A DNA stretch of 64,000 nucleotides, taken from NCBI RefSeq assembly GCF_021172045.1, contig NZ_CP087164.1, positions 2,666,001-2,730,000 of the forward strand, read 5' to 3'. Positions 1 through 9,895 of the stretch are shown here, one piece after another. This DNA comes from Capillimicrobium parvum (GTDB taxonomy: Bacteria > Actinomycetota > Thermoleophilia > Solirubrobacterales > Solirubrobacteraceae). Made by a program: the position numbers and the translations under genes. Positions within the stretch are counted from its first letter, which is position 1; every line of letters begins with the position of its first letter. Below the pieces are notes generated by a model that searched no databases, was not told the origin of the DNA, and worked only from the letters and a program-made list of their open reading frames with translations.

Positions 1-618
1 CGTCGTGCCGACCACCGCGACGACCCCGATCGTGTTCTCGTCGATGTGCGGCTCGAGCTCGTCGGGCCCCACGACCGTGCGGCCGCGCGCGATCGGCACC
101 TGGCGGGGCTCGACGTCGAAGTACCGGCAGAACTTGTCCCACACGACGTGGACGTCGGCGCCGTAGACCAGGTTCGGCTTGTCGGTCGCCTGTCCCGCCG
201 TCTCGCGCGCCTTCTTCCAGCGCCACTTCATCGCCAGCGCCCCGAGCATCACGCCCTCCGACGAGCCGGCGCACGCGGTTCCGGGCGCCTCGGGCTCGCC
301 GGGGCCGTTGTAGAGGTGGTGCAGCATGCGCACGCAGCGGTTGGCGATCTCGGCCGTCCGCGGATACTCCGCGTGGTCGATGAAGTTGCGGTGCAGGTTC
401 TCGAGGATCACCGTCCGCGCCTCCGGCTCCATCCACGTCGTCACGAACGTCGCGAGGTTCTTCGACGGGTCGCCGTCGAGCAGCACCTCGCTCTGCAGGA
501 TGTGCAGCGCCGCCCGCGGGGTGAGGCTGCCCTCGGGGATGCGGCGGACCGGCGCGGGCTGGGTGAGGTACTGCTCGGCCAGCGTGAGGCTGCCCGTGTC
601 GGCTTCGGTTCCGGACAT
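1..618 (-). CDS. gadB: Glutamate decarboxylase (N-terminal part, runs off window)
   Basis: PLP-dependent decarboxylation of glutamate to GABA, which consumes a proton and supports acid tolerance. The 206 visible residues read on the minus strand from ATG 618 and are cut by the window edge. They match the GadB N-terminus: NLATFVTTWMEPEA, a GSSEGVMLGALAMKWRWKK block, TDKPNLVYG, and HVVWDKFCRYFDVE followed by DENTIGVVAVVGTT. The catalytic lysine lies beyond the edge. An SD-like GAGGAG (complement of 627-632) lies 8 nt before the ATG, and a TAGCGT -10-like hexamer lies further upstream, so this transcript has a leader of about 23 nt. The gene is divergent from rpmI. Confidence 0.9.
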   Translation of the reverse strand, partial: MSGTEADTGSLTLAEQYLTQPAPVRRIPEGSLTPRAALHILQSEVLLDGDPSKNLATFVTTWMEPEARTVILENLHRNFIDHAEYPRTAEIANRCVRMLHHLYNGPGEPEAPGTACAGSSEGVMLGALAMKWRWKKARETAGQATDKPNLVYGADVHVVWDKFCRYFDVEPRQVPIARGRTVVGPDELEPHIDENTIGVVAVVGTT

Positions 619-647
619 TGCGTGCGCTCCTCGTGAGGGAAGGAGCG

Positions 648-653
648 ACGCTA
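648..653 (-). promoter_or_regulatory. Candidate -10 of gadB
   Basis: The minus-strand hexamer TAGCGT sits 29 nt before the ATG, leaving room for the SD-bearing leader described under gadB. I see no convincing -35. Confidence 0.4.
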
Positions 654-710
654 TCCGAGTGCGCGCCGGCGGGTCAGCCCTCGTCGAGTCGTGAGCCGGT
701 GCGGGCAGCC

Positions 711-735
711 GCGCCGGGCCTGGCCGGCCCGGCGC
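711..735. other. 10-bp perfect inverted repeat between gadB and rpmI
   Basis: GCGCCGGGCC (711-720) and GGCCCGGCGC (726-735) flank a 5-nt spacer. The element lies upstream of both inferred promoters' start points, so it is more likely a DNA site than a transcribed hairpin. It has no T-tract, so it is not a normal terminator. Confidence 0.4.
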
Positions 736-771
736 CGAGGACCCTCGCAGAGCCGCGCGCCGACTTTGCCA

Positions 772-777
772 TACTGT
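772..777 (+). promoter_or_regulatory. Candidate -10 of rpmI-rplT
   Basis: TACTGT ends 10 nt before the rpmI ATG at 788. No SD sequence lies between them, so the mRNA would start at or within a few bases of the start codon. Confidence 0.45.
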
Positions 778-787
778 GCGACCGCTC

Positions 788-988
788 ATGCCGAAGATGA
801 AGACTCACTCGGGCGCGAAGAAGCGCTTCAAGCTGACCGCCAAGGGCAAGGTCAAGGCCCGCCACGCCATGACCAGCCATATCCTCGAGAAGAAGAACGC
901 CAAGCGCAAGCGGCGTCTCGGGAACCCGGTCGTGCTCGCCAAGCAGGACGAGGCCCGCGCGAAGAAGCTGCTGGGGGTGGGCAAGTGA
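788..988 (+). CDS. rpmI: 50S ribosomal protein L35
   Basis: Structural protein of the large ribosomal subunit. The 66-residue product starts [20 protein letters not shown], the family signature, and is rich in Lys/Arg throughout, as usual for L35 (about 65 residues). ATG 788 is chosen over an in-frame ATG 12 nt upstream because MPKMKTH is the conserved start. The rplT start overlaps the stop codon (GTGA). infC, the usual upstream partner, is absent; a divergent gadB sits there instead. Confidence 0.96.
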   Translation: MPKMKTHSGAKKRFKLTAKGKVKARHAMTSHILEKKNAKRKRRLGNPVVLAKQDEARAKKLLGVGK

Positions 989-1341
989 CCCGCGTCAAGC
1001 GCTCCGTCGCCCGCAAGAAGCGCCGTGCCACGCTCGAGCGTGCGAAGGGCTTCCGCGGCGAGGCCAACTCGAACTACAAGCGGGCGAAGGAGGCTCTGCT
1101 CAAGGCGGAGTCCTACGCGTACCGCGACCGGCGCAACCGCAAGCGCGATTTCCGCCGCCTGTGGATCACGCGCATCAACGCGGCCGCGCGCCTGAACGGC
1201 ATGACCTACGGGCAGTTCATGCACGGCCTCAAGCTGGCCGGCATCGAGGTCGACCGCAAGGTCCTCGCCGACATCGCCGTGCGCGACGCCGACACGTTCC
1301 GACGTTTTGCCGAGGCCGCCCGAGAGGCGTCGGCTGCCTGA
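985..1341 (+). CDS. rplT: 50S ribosomal protein L20
   Basis: Assembly protein of the 50S subunit that binds 23S rRNA. It is 118 residues, the normal length. The start is GTG 985, inside the rpmI stop (4-nt overlap), giving [20 protein letters not shown]. The core [20 protein letters not shown] and the C-terminal [10 protein letters not shown] are typical of L20. In other bacteria L20 represses its own operon by binding leader RNA; no such leader is evident here because the promoter seems to lie directly at the rpmI start. Confidence 0.96.
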   Translation: MTRVKRSVARKKRRATLERAKGFRGEANSNYKRAKEALLKAESYAYRDRRNRKRDFRRLWITRINAAARLNGMTYGQFMHGLKLAGIEVDRKVLADIAVRDADTFRRFAEAAREASAA

Positions 1342-1404
1342 GCCTTCACTCAGGCAAGAACGACCGCAGACCTCGAGGGCGCCGCTGACACCGGCGCCCT
1401 TTTT
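1336..1404 (+). terminator. Intrinsic terminator after rplT (preceded by a second hairpin)
   Basis: A perfect 8-bp stem GGGCGCCG (1377-1384) / CGGCGCCC (1392-1399) with a 7-nt loop is followed directly by TTTTT (1400-1404). A first hairpin, GCCTGAG / CTCAGGC (1336-1355), overlaps the rplT stop codon. This is the only canonical stem plus T-tract terminator I found in the window. Confidence 0.9.
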
Positions 1405-1411
1405 GTTGCCC

Positions 1412-2107
1412 ATGACCGTGATCACCTCCCCCCACAACGAGAAGCTCAAGACGCTGCGCCGGCTGCAGCGCCGCCGCGACGGGCGCTTCGTCGCGGAGGG
1501 CGAGGACCTGCTCGCCGCCGCCGACGCGGCGGGGTGGGAGCCGCTGGAGCGCTTCGCCGCGGCGGGCAGCGGCCTGCCGGGCACCGAGGTCGAGGCGGAG
1601 GTGCTCGCGAAGGTGTCGGCGCTCGGCTCGGGCACGCGGGCGCTGGCCGTCTACCGCGAGCGGTGGGCGACCGCCCCCACCGGGCCCCGCTGCGTCGCGC
1701 TGTGGGGCGTCCGGGACCCCGGCAACGTCGGCACCGTGCTGCGCTCCGCCCTCGCCTTCGGAGCGGACTGCGTCGCGATCGGCCCCGGCACGGCGGACCC
1801 GTACGGCCCCAAGGCGGTGCGCGCCTCGATGGGCGCGCTGTTCGCCGTGCCGGTCGCCCGGGTCGAGGGCATCGCCGAGCTGCCGGGCGAGCGGATCGCG
1901 CTCGTCGCGCGCGCCGGTGCGCCGCTGGCCGCCACGGCCCCGTCGCCGGACTGCACCCTCGTCGTCGGCGCCGAGCGCGAGGGGCTGCCCGGCGACGTCG
2001 TGGCAGGATGCGACCGCACCGCGCACATCCCCATCGCCTCGGAGTCGCTCAACGCGGCGATGGCGGCGACGGTGGCCCTCTACGAACTGTCCCGGAACCC
2101 CGCATGA
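1412..2107 (+). CDS. TrmH/SpoU-family RNA 2'-O-ribose methyltransferase
   Basis: SAM-dependent ribose methylation of tRNA or rRNA by a SPOUT (knotted) enzyme. It is 231 residues. The N-terminal part (HNEKLKTLRRLQRRRDGRF, then VAEGEDLLAAA) is the substrate-binding domain of TsnR/SpoU-like enzymes. The catalytic domain shows motif 1 VRDPGNVGTVLRSALAFGAD near residue 99, motif 2 VVGAEREGLPG and motif 3 IPIASESLNAAMAATVALYE near residue 206. The target nucleotide cannot be told from sequence. It starts just after the rplT terminator and overlaps pheS by 4 nt (ATGA), so the two are probably co-transcribed. Confidence 0.88.
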   Translation: MTVITSPHNEKLKTLRRLQRRRDGRFVAEGEDLLAAADAAGWEPLERFAAAGSGLPGTEVEAEVLAKVSALGSGTRALAVYRERWATAPTGPRCVALWGVRDPGNVGTVLRSALAFGADCVAIGPGTADPYGPKAVRASMGALFAVPVARVEGIAELPGERIALVARAGAPLAATAPSPDCTLVVGAEREGLPGDVVAGCDRTAHIPIASESLNAAMAATVALYELSRNPA

Positions 2108-3165
2108 TCGACCGCATAGAGCACATCGCCGAGCAGGCGCGGACCGCCGTCGAGCAGGCCTCCACCACGGCCGCGCTCGAACAGGTCCGCGTCCAGTACC
2201 TCGGCCGCAAGGCCGAGCTGCCCAACCTCCTGCGCGGTGTGGCCGAGCTGCCACCCGAGCAGCGCGGGGCGGTCGGCAAGGCCGCGAACGTAGCCCGGCG
2301 CGACCTCGAGGCGGCGATCGCGGCGCGCGGGGAGGCGCTGCAGGCCGCCGAGCTCGAGACCCGGCTCGTGGGGGACCGCGTCGACGTCACGCTGCCGGGC
2401 GACCCGCCGCAGCCCGTCGGCCGCCTGCACGTCCTGACCCAGACCCGGCGCGAGATCGAGGACGTCTTCGTCGGCCTCGGCTTCTCGGTCCTGGAGGGTC
2501 CCGAGGTCGAGTCGGTCTTCTACAACTTCGACGCGCTCAACCACACGCCGACGCACCCGGCGCGGGCGCGCACCGACACCTTCTACATCGAGGGCGCCCG
2601 GCACGCGGACACCGACACCGAGGTCGTCCTGCGCACCCACACCTCGCCGATGCAGATCCGCGCCATGCAGGAGACGCCGCCGCCGCTGTACGTGATCATC
2701 CCCGGCCGCGTCTACCGCCGCGACAGCGACGCGACGCACACGCCCCAGTTCCACCAGGTCGAGGGCCTCGCGGTCGACACCGACATCACGCTCGCCGACC
2801 TCAAGGGCACGCTGCTGGACTTCTCGCGGGCGATCTTCGGCCCCGACCGCGAGGTCCGCCTGCGCCCGCACTTCTTCCCGTTCACCGAGCCCTCCGTCGA
2901 GGTCGACGTGTCGTGCTTCAACTGCGCGCGCGACGGCTCGCCGTGCCAGGTGTGCAAGGGCACGGGCTGGCTGGAGATCCTCGGCGCCGGGATGGTCGAC
3001 CCCAACGTGTTCGGCTACGTCCGCGAGCACGGCTACGACCCCGACGAGGTCCAGGGCTTCGCGTTCGGCATGGGCATCGAGCGGATCGCCGCGCTGAAGT
3101 ACGGCATCCCGGACATCCGCACCCTCTACACGAACGACGTCCGCGTCCTGGAGCAGTTCGGATGA
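2104..3165 (+). CDS. pheS: Phenylalanyl-tRNA synthetase alpha subunit
   Basis: Catalytic subunit of the alpha2-beta2 enzyme that charges tRNA-Phe. It is 353 residues. An N-terminal coiled-coil arm (residues 1-90) binds tRNA. The class II core has TDTFYIEG, LRTHTSPMQIRAM (motif 2 region), GRVYRRDSDATHTPQFHQVEGL and the motif 3 helix FGMGIERIAALKYGIPDIR. A CxxC...CxxC segment (CFNCARDGSPCQVC) sits before GTGWLEILG, a pattern shared by many bacterial PheS proteins. It overlaps its neighbours by 4 nt on both sides. Confidence 0.96.
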   Translation: MIDRIEHIAEQARTAVEQASTTAALEQVRVQYLGRKAELPNLLRGVAELPPEQRGAVGKAANVARRDLEAAIAARGEALQAAELETRLVGDRVDVTLPGDPPQPVGRLHVLTQTRREIEDVFVGLGFSVLEGPEVESVFYNFDALNHTPTHPARARTDTFYIEGARHADTDTEVVLRTHTSPMQIRAMQETPPPLYVIIPGRVYRRDSDATHTPQFHQVEGLAVDTDITLADLKGTLLDFSRAIFGPDREVRLRPHFFPFTEPSVEVDVSCFNCARDGSPCQVCKGTGWLEILGAGMVDPNVFGYVREHGYDPDEVQGFAFGMGIERIAALKYGIPDIRTLYTNDVRVLEQFG

Positions 3166-5555
3166 GACTCCCGCTGAGCTGGCTGTTCGAATACTGCGAG
3201 CCGATGATGACGCCGCGCGACATCGCGACGCGCCTGGCGATGACCGGCACCGAGGTCGGTCGCATCCACCGCCACGGCGTCGACGCGCTCGAGCACTTCG
3301 TCGTCGGCAAGGTGCTCACCGCCGAGCAGCACCCGAACGCCGACCGCCTGCGCGTGTGCACGGTGGACGTCGGCGACACCGAGCCGGCCCACATCGTCTG
3401 CGGGGCACCGAACGTCGCCGCCGGCCAGACCGTCGCCGTGGCCCGGCCGGGCGCGATCATGCCCGACGGCACGCGCCTGAAGAAGGCGAAGCTGCGCGGC
3501 GAGCCCTCCGAGGGCATGATCCTCGCCGAGGACGAGCTCGCCATCGGCACCCTGCACGCCGGCACGATGGTGCTCGACGACGGCCTGCAGGCCGGGCAGT
3601 TCCTCGCCGAGGTGCTGCCGATCGCCACCGACGTGCTCGAGCTCGAGATCACGCCGAACCGGCCGGACTGCCTCGCCGTCTACGGCGCCGCGCGCGAGGT
3701 CCATGCCGCGACCGGCGCGCCGCTGGAGCCCGCGCCGTGGGAGGGCGTGGACCTGGGCCCGGCGTCGGGCATCGATGGCGTGACGATCGATGTGCGCGAC
3801 CCCGACCTGTGCCCGCGCTTCACCGCCGTCGCCTACGAGGGCGTGACGATCGCCGAGTCGCCGCCGTGGCTCAAGCAGCGCCTGATGGCGTCAGGCCAGC
3901 GGCCGATCAACAACGTGGTCGACATCACGAACTACGTGATGCTGCTCACCGGCCAGCCGGTGCACGCGTTCGACCGCGACCGCATCGCGGGCGGCCGGCT
4001 CGTCGTGCGCCGCGCGAACCCGGGCGAGGAGGTCACGACGCTCGACGACCAGGTCCGCCGGATGCCGTCCGACGGCATGCTCATCGAAGACGCGGAGGGC
4101 CCCACGTCGATCGCCGGGATCATGGGCGGCGCGCGGTCGGAGGTCTCCGGCGACACGACCCGCGTGCTGCTGGAGATGGCGACGTGGGACGGGCCGAACA
4201 TCCTCGCCACCTCGAACGCGCTCGGCCTGCGCACCGAGGCCAGCGCCCGCTTCGAGAAGGGCCTGTCGCCCGAGGCGACCGTCGAGGCGCAGGCGGTCGC
4301 GCTCGAGCTGATGACGTCGCTGGCCGGCGCCACGCGGCTGCCCGGCTGGTTCGACGTGGGCGGGGCGGGGCCGGAGGCCGCGGTGATCCGGCTGCGCGAG
4401 GCTCGGCTGCGCTCGCTGCTCGGCATCGACGTCCCGCGCGGCCGGCAGATCGGCGTGCTGCGTTCGCTCGGCTTCGGCGTCGGCGAGGCGGCGGACGGGC
4501 TCGACGTCACCGTCCCGCACTGGCGGCGCAACGACGTCACCCGCGAGGCCGACGTCATCGAGGAGATCGCCCGCCTGGCCGCGCTCGAGGAGCTGCCGGC
4601 CACCCTCCCGCGCAACCGGCCGGGCGCCCGGCTGACCTGGAGCCAGCGCGTGCGCCGGCGCGCCGAGGACGTGCTCGTCGGCCGTGGGGTGCAGGAGATC
4701 GCCGGCTGGTCGTTCGCCGCCCCGCCGCTGCTCGACCGGCTGCGGCTGGCCGGCGAGGCCGCGATGCGCGCCGTCGTCGTGCTCGAGAACCCGATGAGCG
4801 AGGACGAGTCGATCCTGCGCCCGACGCTCATGGGGTCGCTGCTGGACGCGGCGCGCCACAACCTGGCGCATGGGGCGGAGCGGGTCGCGCTCTTCGACTC
4901 GGGCACGGTCTACCTGGCCGGCGCCGACGACGGTCTCGCGCACGAGCACCACGGGCTCGGCGTGGTGCTCGCCGGGCCGCTGACGCCGCCGTCGTGGCGC
5001 TCGGCGCAGGCGGCGCCCGCCGACTTCTTCACGGCGAAGGCGCTGGCCGGCGCGGTGCTCGACACGTTGCGCGTGCCGTGGGAGGTGCGACCGAGCGACC
5101 ACTGGGCGTTCCTGCATCCGGGGCGCGCGGCCGAGGTGACCGCGAACGGGCAGCGGCTCGGCTTCGTCGGCGAACTGCACCCGCTCGTCGCGCGCGAGTG
5201 GGACCTGGAGGGCGGCGCGGCGTTCGCGCTGAACCTCGACGTGATCGCCCGGCTCGCGCCCGAGGCGCCCGAGTACCGCGACGTGACGAGCTTCCCGCCG
5301 GTGCGCCAGGACCTGTCGCTCGTCGTGGACGACCGGCCCGCCGCGGATGTCGTGGCGATCGTCCGCGGCGCGGGCGGGGCGCTGCTGCGCCGCGTCGAGA
5401 CGTTCGACCGCTTCGAGCGCGACGGCGAGGTCTCCCTGGCGCTGCACCTCGAGTTCGCCGCGCCGGACCGGACGCTGACCGACGAGGAGGTGGCGCGGGT
5501 GCGCGAGAAGATCCTGGCCGCGCTGGCCGAGCAGGGGGTGACCCCGCGTGGCTGA
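3162..5555 (+). CDS. pheT: Phenylalanyl-tRNA synthetase beta subunit
   Basis: Partner of PheS. It is 797 residues, the normal length. In order: start MRLPLSWLFEYC, an EMAP/OB tRNA-binding domain (HPNADRLRVCTVDVG, then IVCGAPNVAAGQTVAVA), the B3/4 editing domain (RPINNVVDITNYVMLLTGQP), the B5 domain, the catalytic-like core, and the C-terminal ferredoxin-fold anticodon-binding domain (FPPVRQDLSLVVD, then RRVETFDRFE). The start overlaps the pheS stop by 4 nt. Its last 8 nt overlap the GTG proposed for argC. Confidence 0.96.
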   Translation: MRLPLSWLFEYCEPMMTPRDIATRLAMTGTEVGRIHRHGVDALEHFVVGKVLTAEQHPNADRLRVCTVDVGDTEPAHIVCGAPNVAAGQTVAVARPGAIMPDGTRLKKAKLRGEPSEGMILAEDELAIGTLHAGTMVLDDGLQAGQFLAEVLPIATDVLELEITPNRPDCLAVYGAAREVHAATGAPLEPAPWEGVDLGPASGIDGVTIDVRDPDLCPRFTAVAYEGVTIAESPPWLKQRLMASGQRPINNVVDITNYVMLLTGQPVHAFDRDRIAGGRLVVRRANPGEEVTTLDDQVRRMPSDGMLIEDAEGPTSIAGIMGGARSEVSGDTTRVLLEMATWDGPNILATSNALGLRTEASARFEKGLSPEATVEAQAVALELMTSLAGATRLPGWFDVGGAGPEAAVIRLREARLRSLLGIDVPRGRQIGVLRSLGFGVGEAADGLDVTVPHWRRNDVTREADVIEEIARLAALEELPATLPRNRPGARLTWSQRVRRRAEDVLVGRGVQEIAGWSFAAPPLLDRLRLAGEAAMRAVVVLENPMSEDESILRPTLMGSLLDAARHNLAHGAERVALFDSGTVYLAGADDGLAHEHHGLGVVLAGPLTPPSWRSAQAAPADFFTAKALAGAVLDTLRVPWEVRPSDHWAFLHPGRAAEVTANGQRLGFVGELHPLVAREWDLEGGAAFALNLDVIARLAPEAPEYRDVTSFPPVRQDLSLVVDDRPAADVVAIVRGAGGALLRRVETFDRFERDGEVSLALHLEFAAPDRTLTDEEVARVREKILAALAEQGVTPRG

Positions 5556-6636
5556 GCCCAGGGGTGCCGCAGGCGGCCCCACGCCGCCCACTGAGGGCAC
5601 ACCGAATGCCGGCCGCCGGGGGCGGGCCTCCGAGCATGGTGATCGGAAGATCACGGTCGCCGTGGCCGGAGCGTCCGGCTACGCCGGCGCGCTGGCCGCC
5701 CGGCTGTTGTGGCGCCATCCGGACTTCGAGCTCGTCGCGGTCACCTCCCGCAGCGACGCGGGCCGGCGCCTGGACGACCTGTACCCACACCACCGCGTGC
5801 CGCTCGTCCTCGACGCGTTCGACGTCGACGAGCTCGGTCAGATCGACGCGGCGGTCGTCGCCTACCCGCACGGCGCGGCGGCCGAGGCGGTCGCGCAGCT
5901 GCACGAGCGCGGCATCCGCGTCATCGACCTGTCGGCCGACTTCCGCCTGCGCGACGTCGCGGTCTACAACGAGTGGTACCGCGAGCACCCGGCGCCCGGG
6001 CTCATCGAAGAGGCGGTCTACGGCCTGCCCGAGCTCTACCGCGACCAGCTGCGCGAGGCGGACATCGTCGCGTGCCCGGGCTGCTTTCCCACCGCGGCGA
6101 TCCTCGGCCTCGCCCCGCTGGCCCCGTACATCGACGACGTCGTCATCGACGCGAAGACCGGCGTGTCGGGGGCGGGCCGGGCGGCGACGGAGAACACGCA
6201 CTTCGTCAGCGTCGACGAGAACGTCAAGCCCTACGGCGTCGGCCACCACCGCCACATGCCGGAGATCGACCAGGAGCTGGCGGCGGCAGGGGCGAAGGAT
6301 CTCGTCGCGACGTTCACGCCGCACCTGCTGCCGCTCGACCAGGGCGAGCTGCTCTCCTGCTACGTCAAGCTCAACGCGGACGTGGACGTGGACGTCGCCG
6401 CGCTCTACGAGGAGCGCTACGCCGACGAGCCGTTCGTCGAGCTCGTCACCGCCCCGCCGGGCGTTCGCGACGTGCGCGAGACGAACTTCTGCCGCATCGC
6501 CGTCCACGTCGACGGGCGCACCGGCAAGGTGTTCGTCTTCGCGGCGATCGACAACCTCTGGAAGGGCACCGCGTCGCAGGCGGTGCAGTGCCTGAACATC
6601 ATGTTCGGGCTGCCCGAGACGGAGGGGATCCTGTAG
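5548..6636 (+). CDS. argC: N-acetyl-gamma-glutamyl-phosphate reductase
   Basis: Third step of arginine synthesis: NADPH reduction of N-acetylglutamyl phosphate to the semialdehyde. The NADP-binding start is KITVAVAGASGYAGALAARL, the active-site cysteine is in VACPGCFPTAA (near residue 176), and GKGTASQAV-like text (WKGTASQAVQCLN) closes the protein. The only usable start in frame is GTG 5548, inside pheT. It adds about 32 low-complexity residues (Pro/Gly/Arg) before the Rossmann fold, which ArgC proteins do not normally carry, so the true start is uncertain. argJ follows with a 1-nt overlap. Confidence 0.92.
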   Translation: MAEPRGAAGGPTPPTEGTPNAGRRGRASEHGDRKITVAVAGASGYAGALAARLLWRHPDFELVAVTSRSDAGRRLDDLYPHHRVPLVLDAFDVDELGQIDAAVVAYPHGAAAEAVAQLHERGIRVIDLSADFRLRDVAVYNEWYREHPAPGLIEEAVYGLPELYRDQLREADIVACPGCFPTAAILGLAPLAPYIDDVVIDAKTGVSGAGRAATENTHFVSVDENVKPYGVGHHRHMPEIDQELAAAGAKDLVATFTPHLLPLDQGELLSCYVKLNADVDVDVAALYEERYADEPFVELVTAPPGVRDVRETNFCRIAVHVDGRTGKVFVFAAIDNLWKGTASQAVQCLNIMFGLPETEGIL

Positions 6637-7874
6637 TGGCCTTCTTCCGCTCGCGCTGGGTGCAGCGGCCGGGCCACGTCGCCGAAGCCGGCGACGACCG
6701 CCTGCCGGCCGGCTTCCGCGCCGCGGGCGTGGCGGCGGGGATCAAGCCCAGCGGCGGCCTCGACGTCGGGCTGCTGGTCAACGGCGCCCCGGACGGCGTG
6801 AGCGCCGCCCGCTTCACGGCGTCCGGCGTGCTCGCCGCGCCGGTGCTCGTCACGAAGGAGCGCGCGCGGCTGGACGCGCTGCGCGCGGTCGTCGTCAACT
6901 CCGGCAACGCGAACGCCGCGACCGGCCGGCCCGGGCTCGACGAGGCGGCGCGGATGCAGGGCGCCGCGGCGATGGCCGCGGGCGTCGCCACCGAGCACGT
7001 CGCGGTCGCCTCGACGGGTGTCATCGGCGTCCAGCTCGACGGCCAGAAGGTCGTCAAGGGCCTGCTGGCCGCCAACGGCCGGCTGTCGCCCGACGGGGCC
7101 GGCGAGTTCTCGGCGGCGATCCAGACCACCGACGCGTTCGAGAAGCGCGCCACGCTCGACGTCGAGCTGCCGTCGGGCCGCGTCCGGCTGACCGCCCAGT
7201 GCAAGGGCGCCGGGATGATCTCGCCGCGCTTCGCGACGATGCTCTGCTTCGTGCAGACCGACGCGGCGCTGTCGGCCGAGACCGCCGACCTGCTGCTGGG
7301 CGTGTGCGTGAAGCGCTCGTTCGACCGCGTCTCGGTCGACGGTCAGCTCTCGACGAACGACACCGTCGTGCTCATGGCCTCCGGGCGCTCCGGCGTGACG
7401 GTCGCGCCGGAAAGCGAGGACGAGCTGCGCTTCGGCGAGGCGCTCGACGTGCTGCTGCGCCAGCTCGCGCTGCTCATCGTCGCCGACGGCGAGGGCTCCG
7501 AGCGCGTGGGGCGCGTCGTCGTGCGCGGCGGCCACCAGCCGGGCGTCGACGCGGTCGCGCGCGCGGTGGCGAACTCGCCGCTCGTCAAGACGGCGCTGCA
7601 CGGCGGCGACCCGAACTGGGGGCGCATCGCCCAGGCGGTGGGCGCGGCGTTGCCCGGCACGGCGCCGCTGGCGCTCGACATCGCGATCGAGGGCGTCCAG
7701 GTCTGCTCGGGCGGCATGGCGCTGCCCGTCGACCAGGCGGCGCTCGACGCCGCCGTCGCCGGGCCGGAGGTCGAGTACGAGGTCGGCCTGCCCGGCGAAG
7801 GCGCCGACGCGGAGCTGTTCTTCTCGGACTTCGGCCACGGCTACATCACGATCAACGCGGACTACACGACATGA
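6636..7874 (+). CDS. argJ: Glutamate N-acetyltransferase / amino-acid acetyltransferase
   Basis: Bifunctional or monofunctional ornithine acetyltransferase that recycles the acetyl group in arginine synthesis. It is 412 residues, starting at GTG 6636, which shares one base with the argC stop (TAGTG). The autocleavage motif KGAGMISPRFATML is present; Thr near residue 201 becomes the new N-terminus of the beta chain. VNSGNANAATG and GGDPNWGRIAQAVG are also family signatures. Presence of ArgJ implies the cyclic acetyl pathway. Confidence 0.95.
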   Translation: MAFFRSRWVQRPGHVAEAGDDRLPAGFRAAGVAAGIKPSGGLDVGLLVNGAPDGVSAARFTASGVLAAPVLVTKERARLDALRAVVVNSGNANAATGRPGLDEAARMQGAAAMAAGVATEHVAVASTGVIGVQLDGQKVVKGLLAANGRLSPDGAGEFSAAIQTTDAFEKRATLDVELPSGRVRLTAQCKGAGMISPRFATMLCFVQTDAALSAETADLLLGVCVKRSFDRVSVDGQLSTNDTVVLMASGRSGVTVAPESEDELRFGEALDVLLRQLALLIVADGEGSERVGRVVVRGGHQPGVDAVARAVANSPLVKTALHGGDPNWGRIAQAVGAALPGTAPLALDIAIEGVQVCSGGMALPVDQAALDAAVAGPEVEYEVGLPGEGADAELFFSDFGHGYITINADYTT

Positions 7875-8748
7875 GCATCGACGAACGGCGGGTCGCCATC
7901 GGCGAGGACCGGATCGGGACGCTGCTGGAGGCGCTCCCGTACATCCGCGAGTTCCACGGCCGGACGATCGTCATCAAGTACGGCGGCGCGGCGATGGAGG
8001 ACCCCCAGCTGCGCGAGGACTTCGCCCGCGACGTCGTGCTGCTCAAGTACGTCGGGCTGAATCCCGTCATCGTCCACGGCGGCGGGCCGGAGATCACGTC
8101 CTACATGGAGCGGCTCGGGATGCCGGTCGAGTTCGTGGGCGGCCTGCGCGTGAGCAACCCGGCCACGGTCGAGATCGCCAAGATGGTGCTGGTCGGCAAG
8201 GTCAACAAGGACATCGTCCTGCGGCTGAACCGCCACGGCCAGCCCGCGGTCGGGCTGTCGGGCGACGACGGCAACCTCTTCCGCGTCGGCCGTCAGAGCG
8301 CGCCGGGCGGCGAGGACATCGGGTTCGTCGGGCGCATCGAGCGCGTCGAGGTCGACCTCCTGCACCACATCGCGCAGGACTACATCCCGGTGATCGCGTC
8401 GGTCGGCGCCGACCGCGAGGGCAACTCGTACAACGTCAACGCCGACGATGCGGCCAGCGCGGTGGCGCGGGCGCTCGGCGCGTACAAGGTCCTGTTCCTC
8501 ACCGACGTGCGCGGCTGGCTGCGCGACCCGGGCGATCCCGAGTCCTTGATCAGCGAGGCGACCGCCGCCGAGGTGCAGGAGGCGATGGCGACGATCGTCG
8601 GCGGCATGCGGCCCAAGCTGCAGGCCTGCCTCGACGCGATCCACGGCGGCGTCGGCAACGCGTACATCATCGACGGCCGCCTGCCGCACTCGCTCCTGCT
8701 CGAGCTGTTCACGGACGCCGGCACCGGCACGAAGATCGGACCCTCGCG

Positions 8749-8752
<4 letters not shown>
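7871..8752 (+). CDS. argB: Acetylglutamate kinase
   Basis: Phosphorylates N-acetylglutamate, usually the arginine-inhibited step. It is 293 residues of the amino-acid kinase fold: IVIKYGGAAMED near residue 36, VIVHGGGPEI, the central GLSGDDGNL, and the nucleotide site NVNADDAASAVARALGA with FLTDVRGWL. An N-terminal helix (residues 1-30) precedes the core, as in the arginine-sensitive hexameric type. It overlaps argJ and argD by 4 nt each, so the four arg genes form one translationally coupled unit. Confidence 0.95.
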
Positions 8753-9894
<1,142 letters not shown>

Positions 9895-9895
9895 T

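Noticed and set aside
711-735. Hairpin as an L20-binding leader of rpmI-rplT
   Set aside because: It lies upstream of the inferred promoter hexamer (772-777), so it should not be in the rpmI transcript.
2911-2970. CxxC...CxxC in PheS as an unusual zinc insertion
   Set aside because: The same cysteine pattern before the TGWxEILG segment is found in many bacterial PheS proteins.
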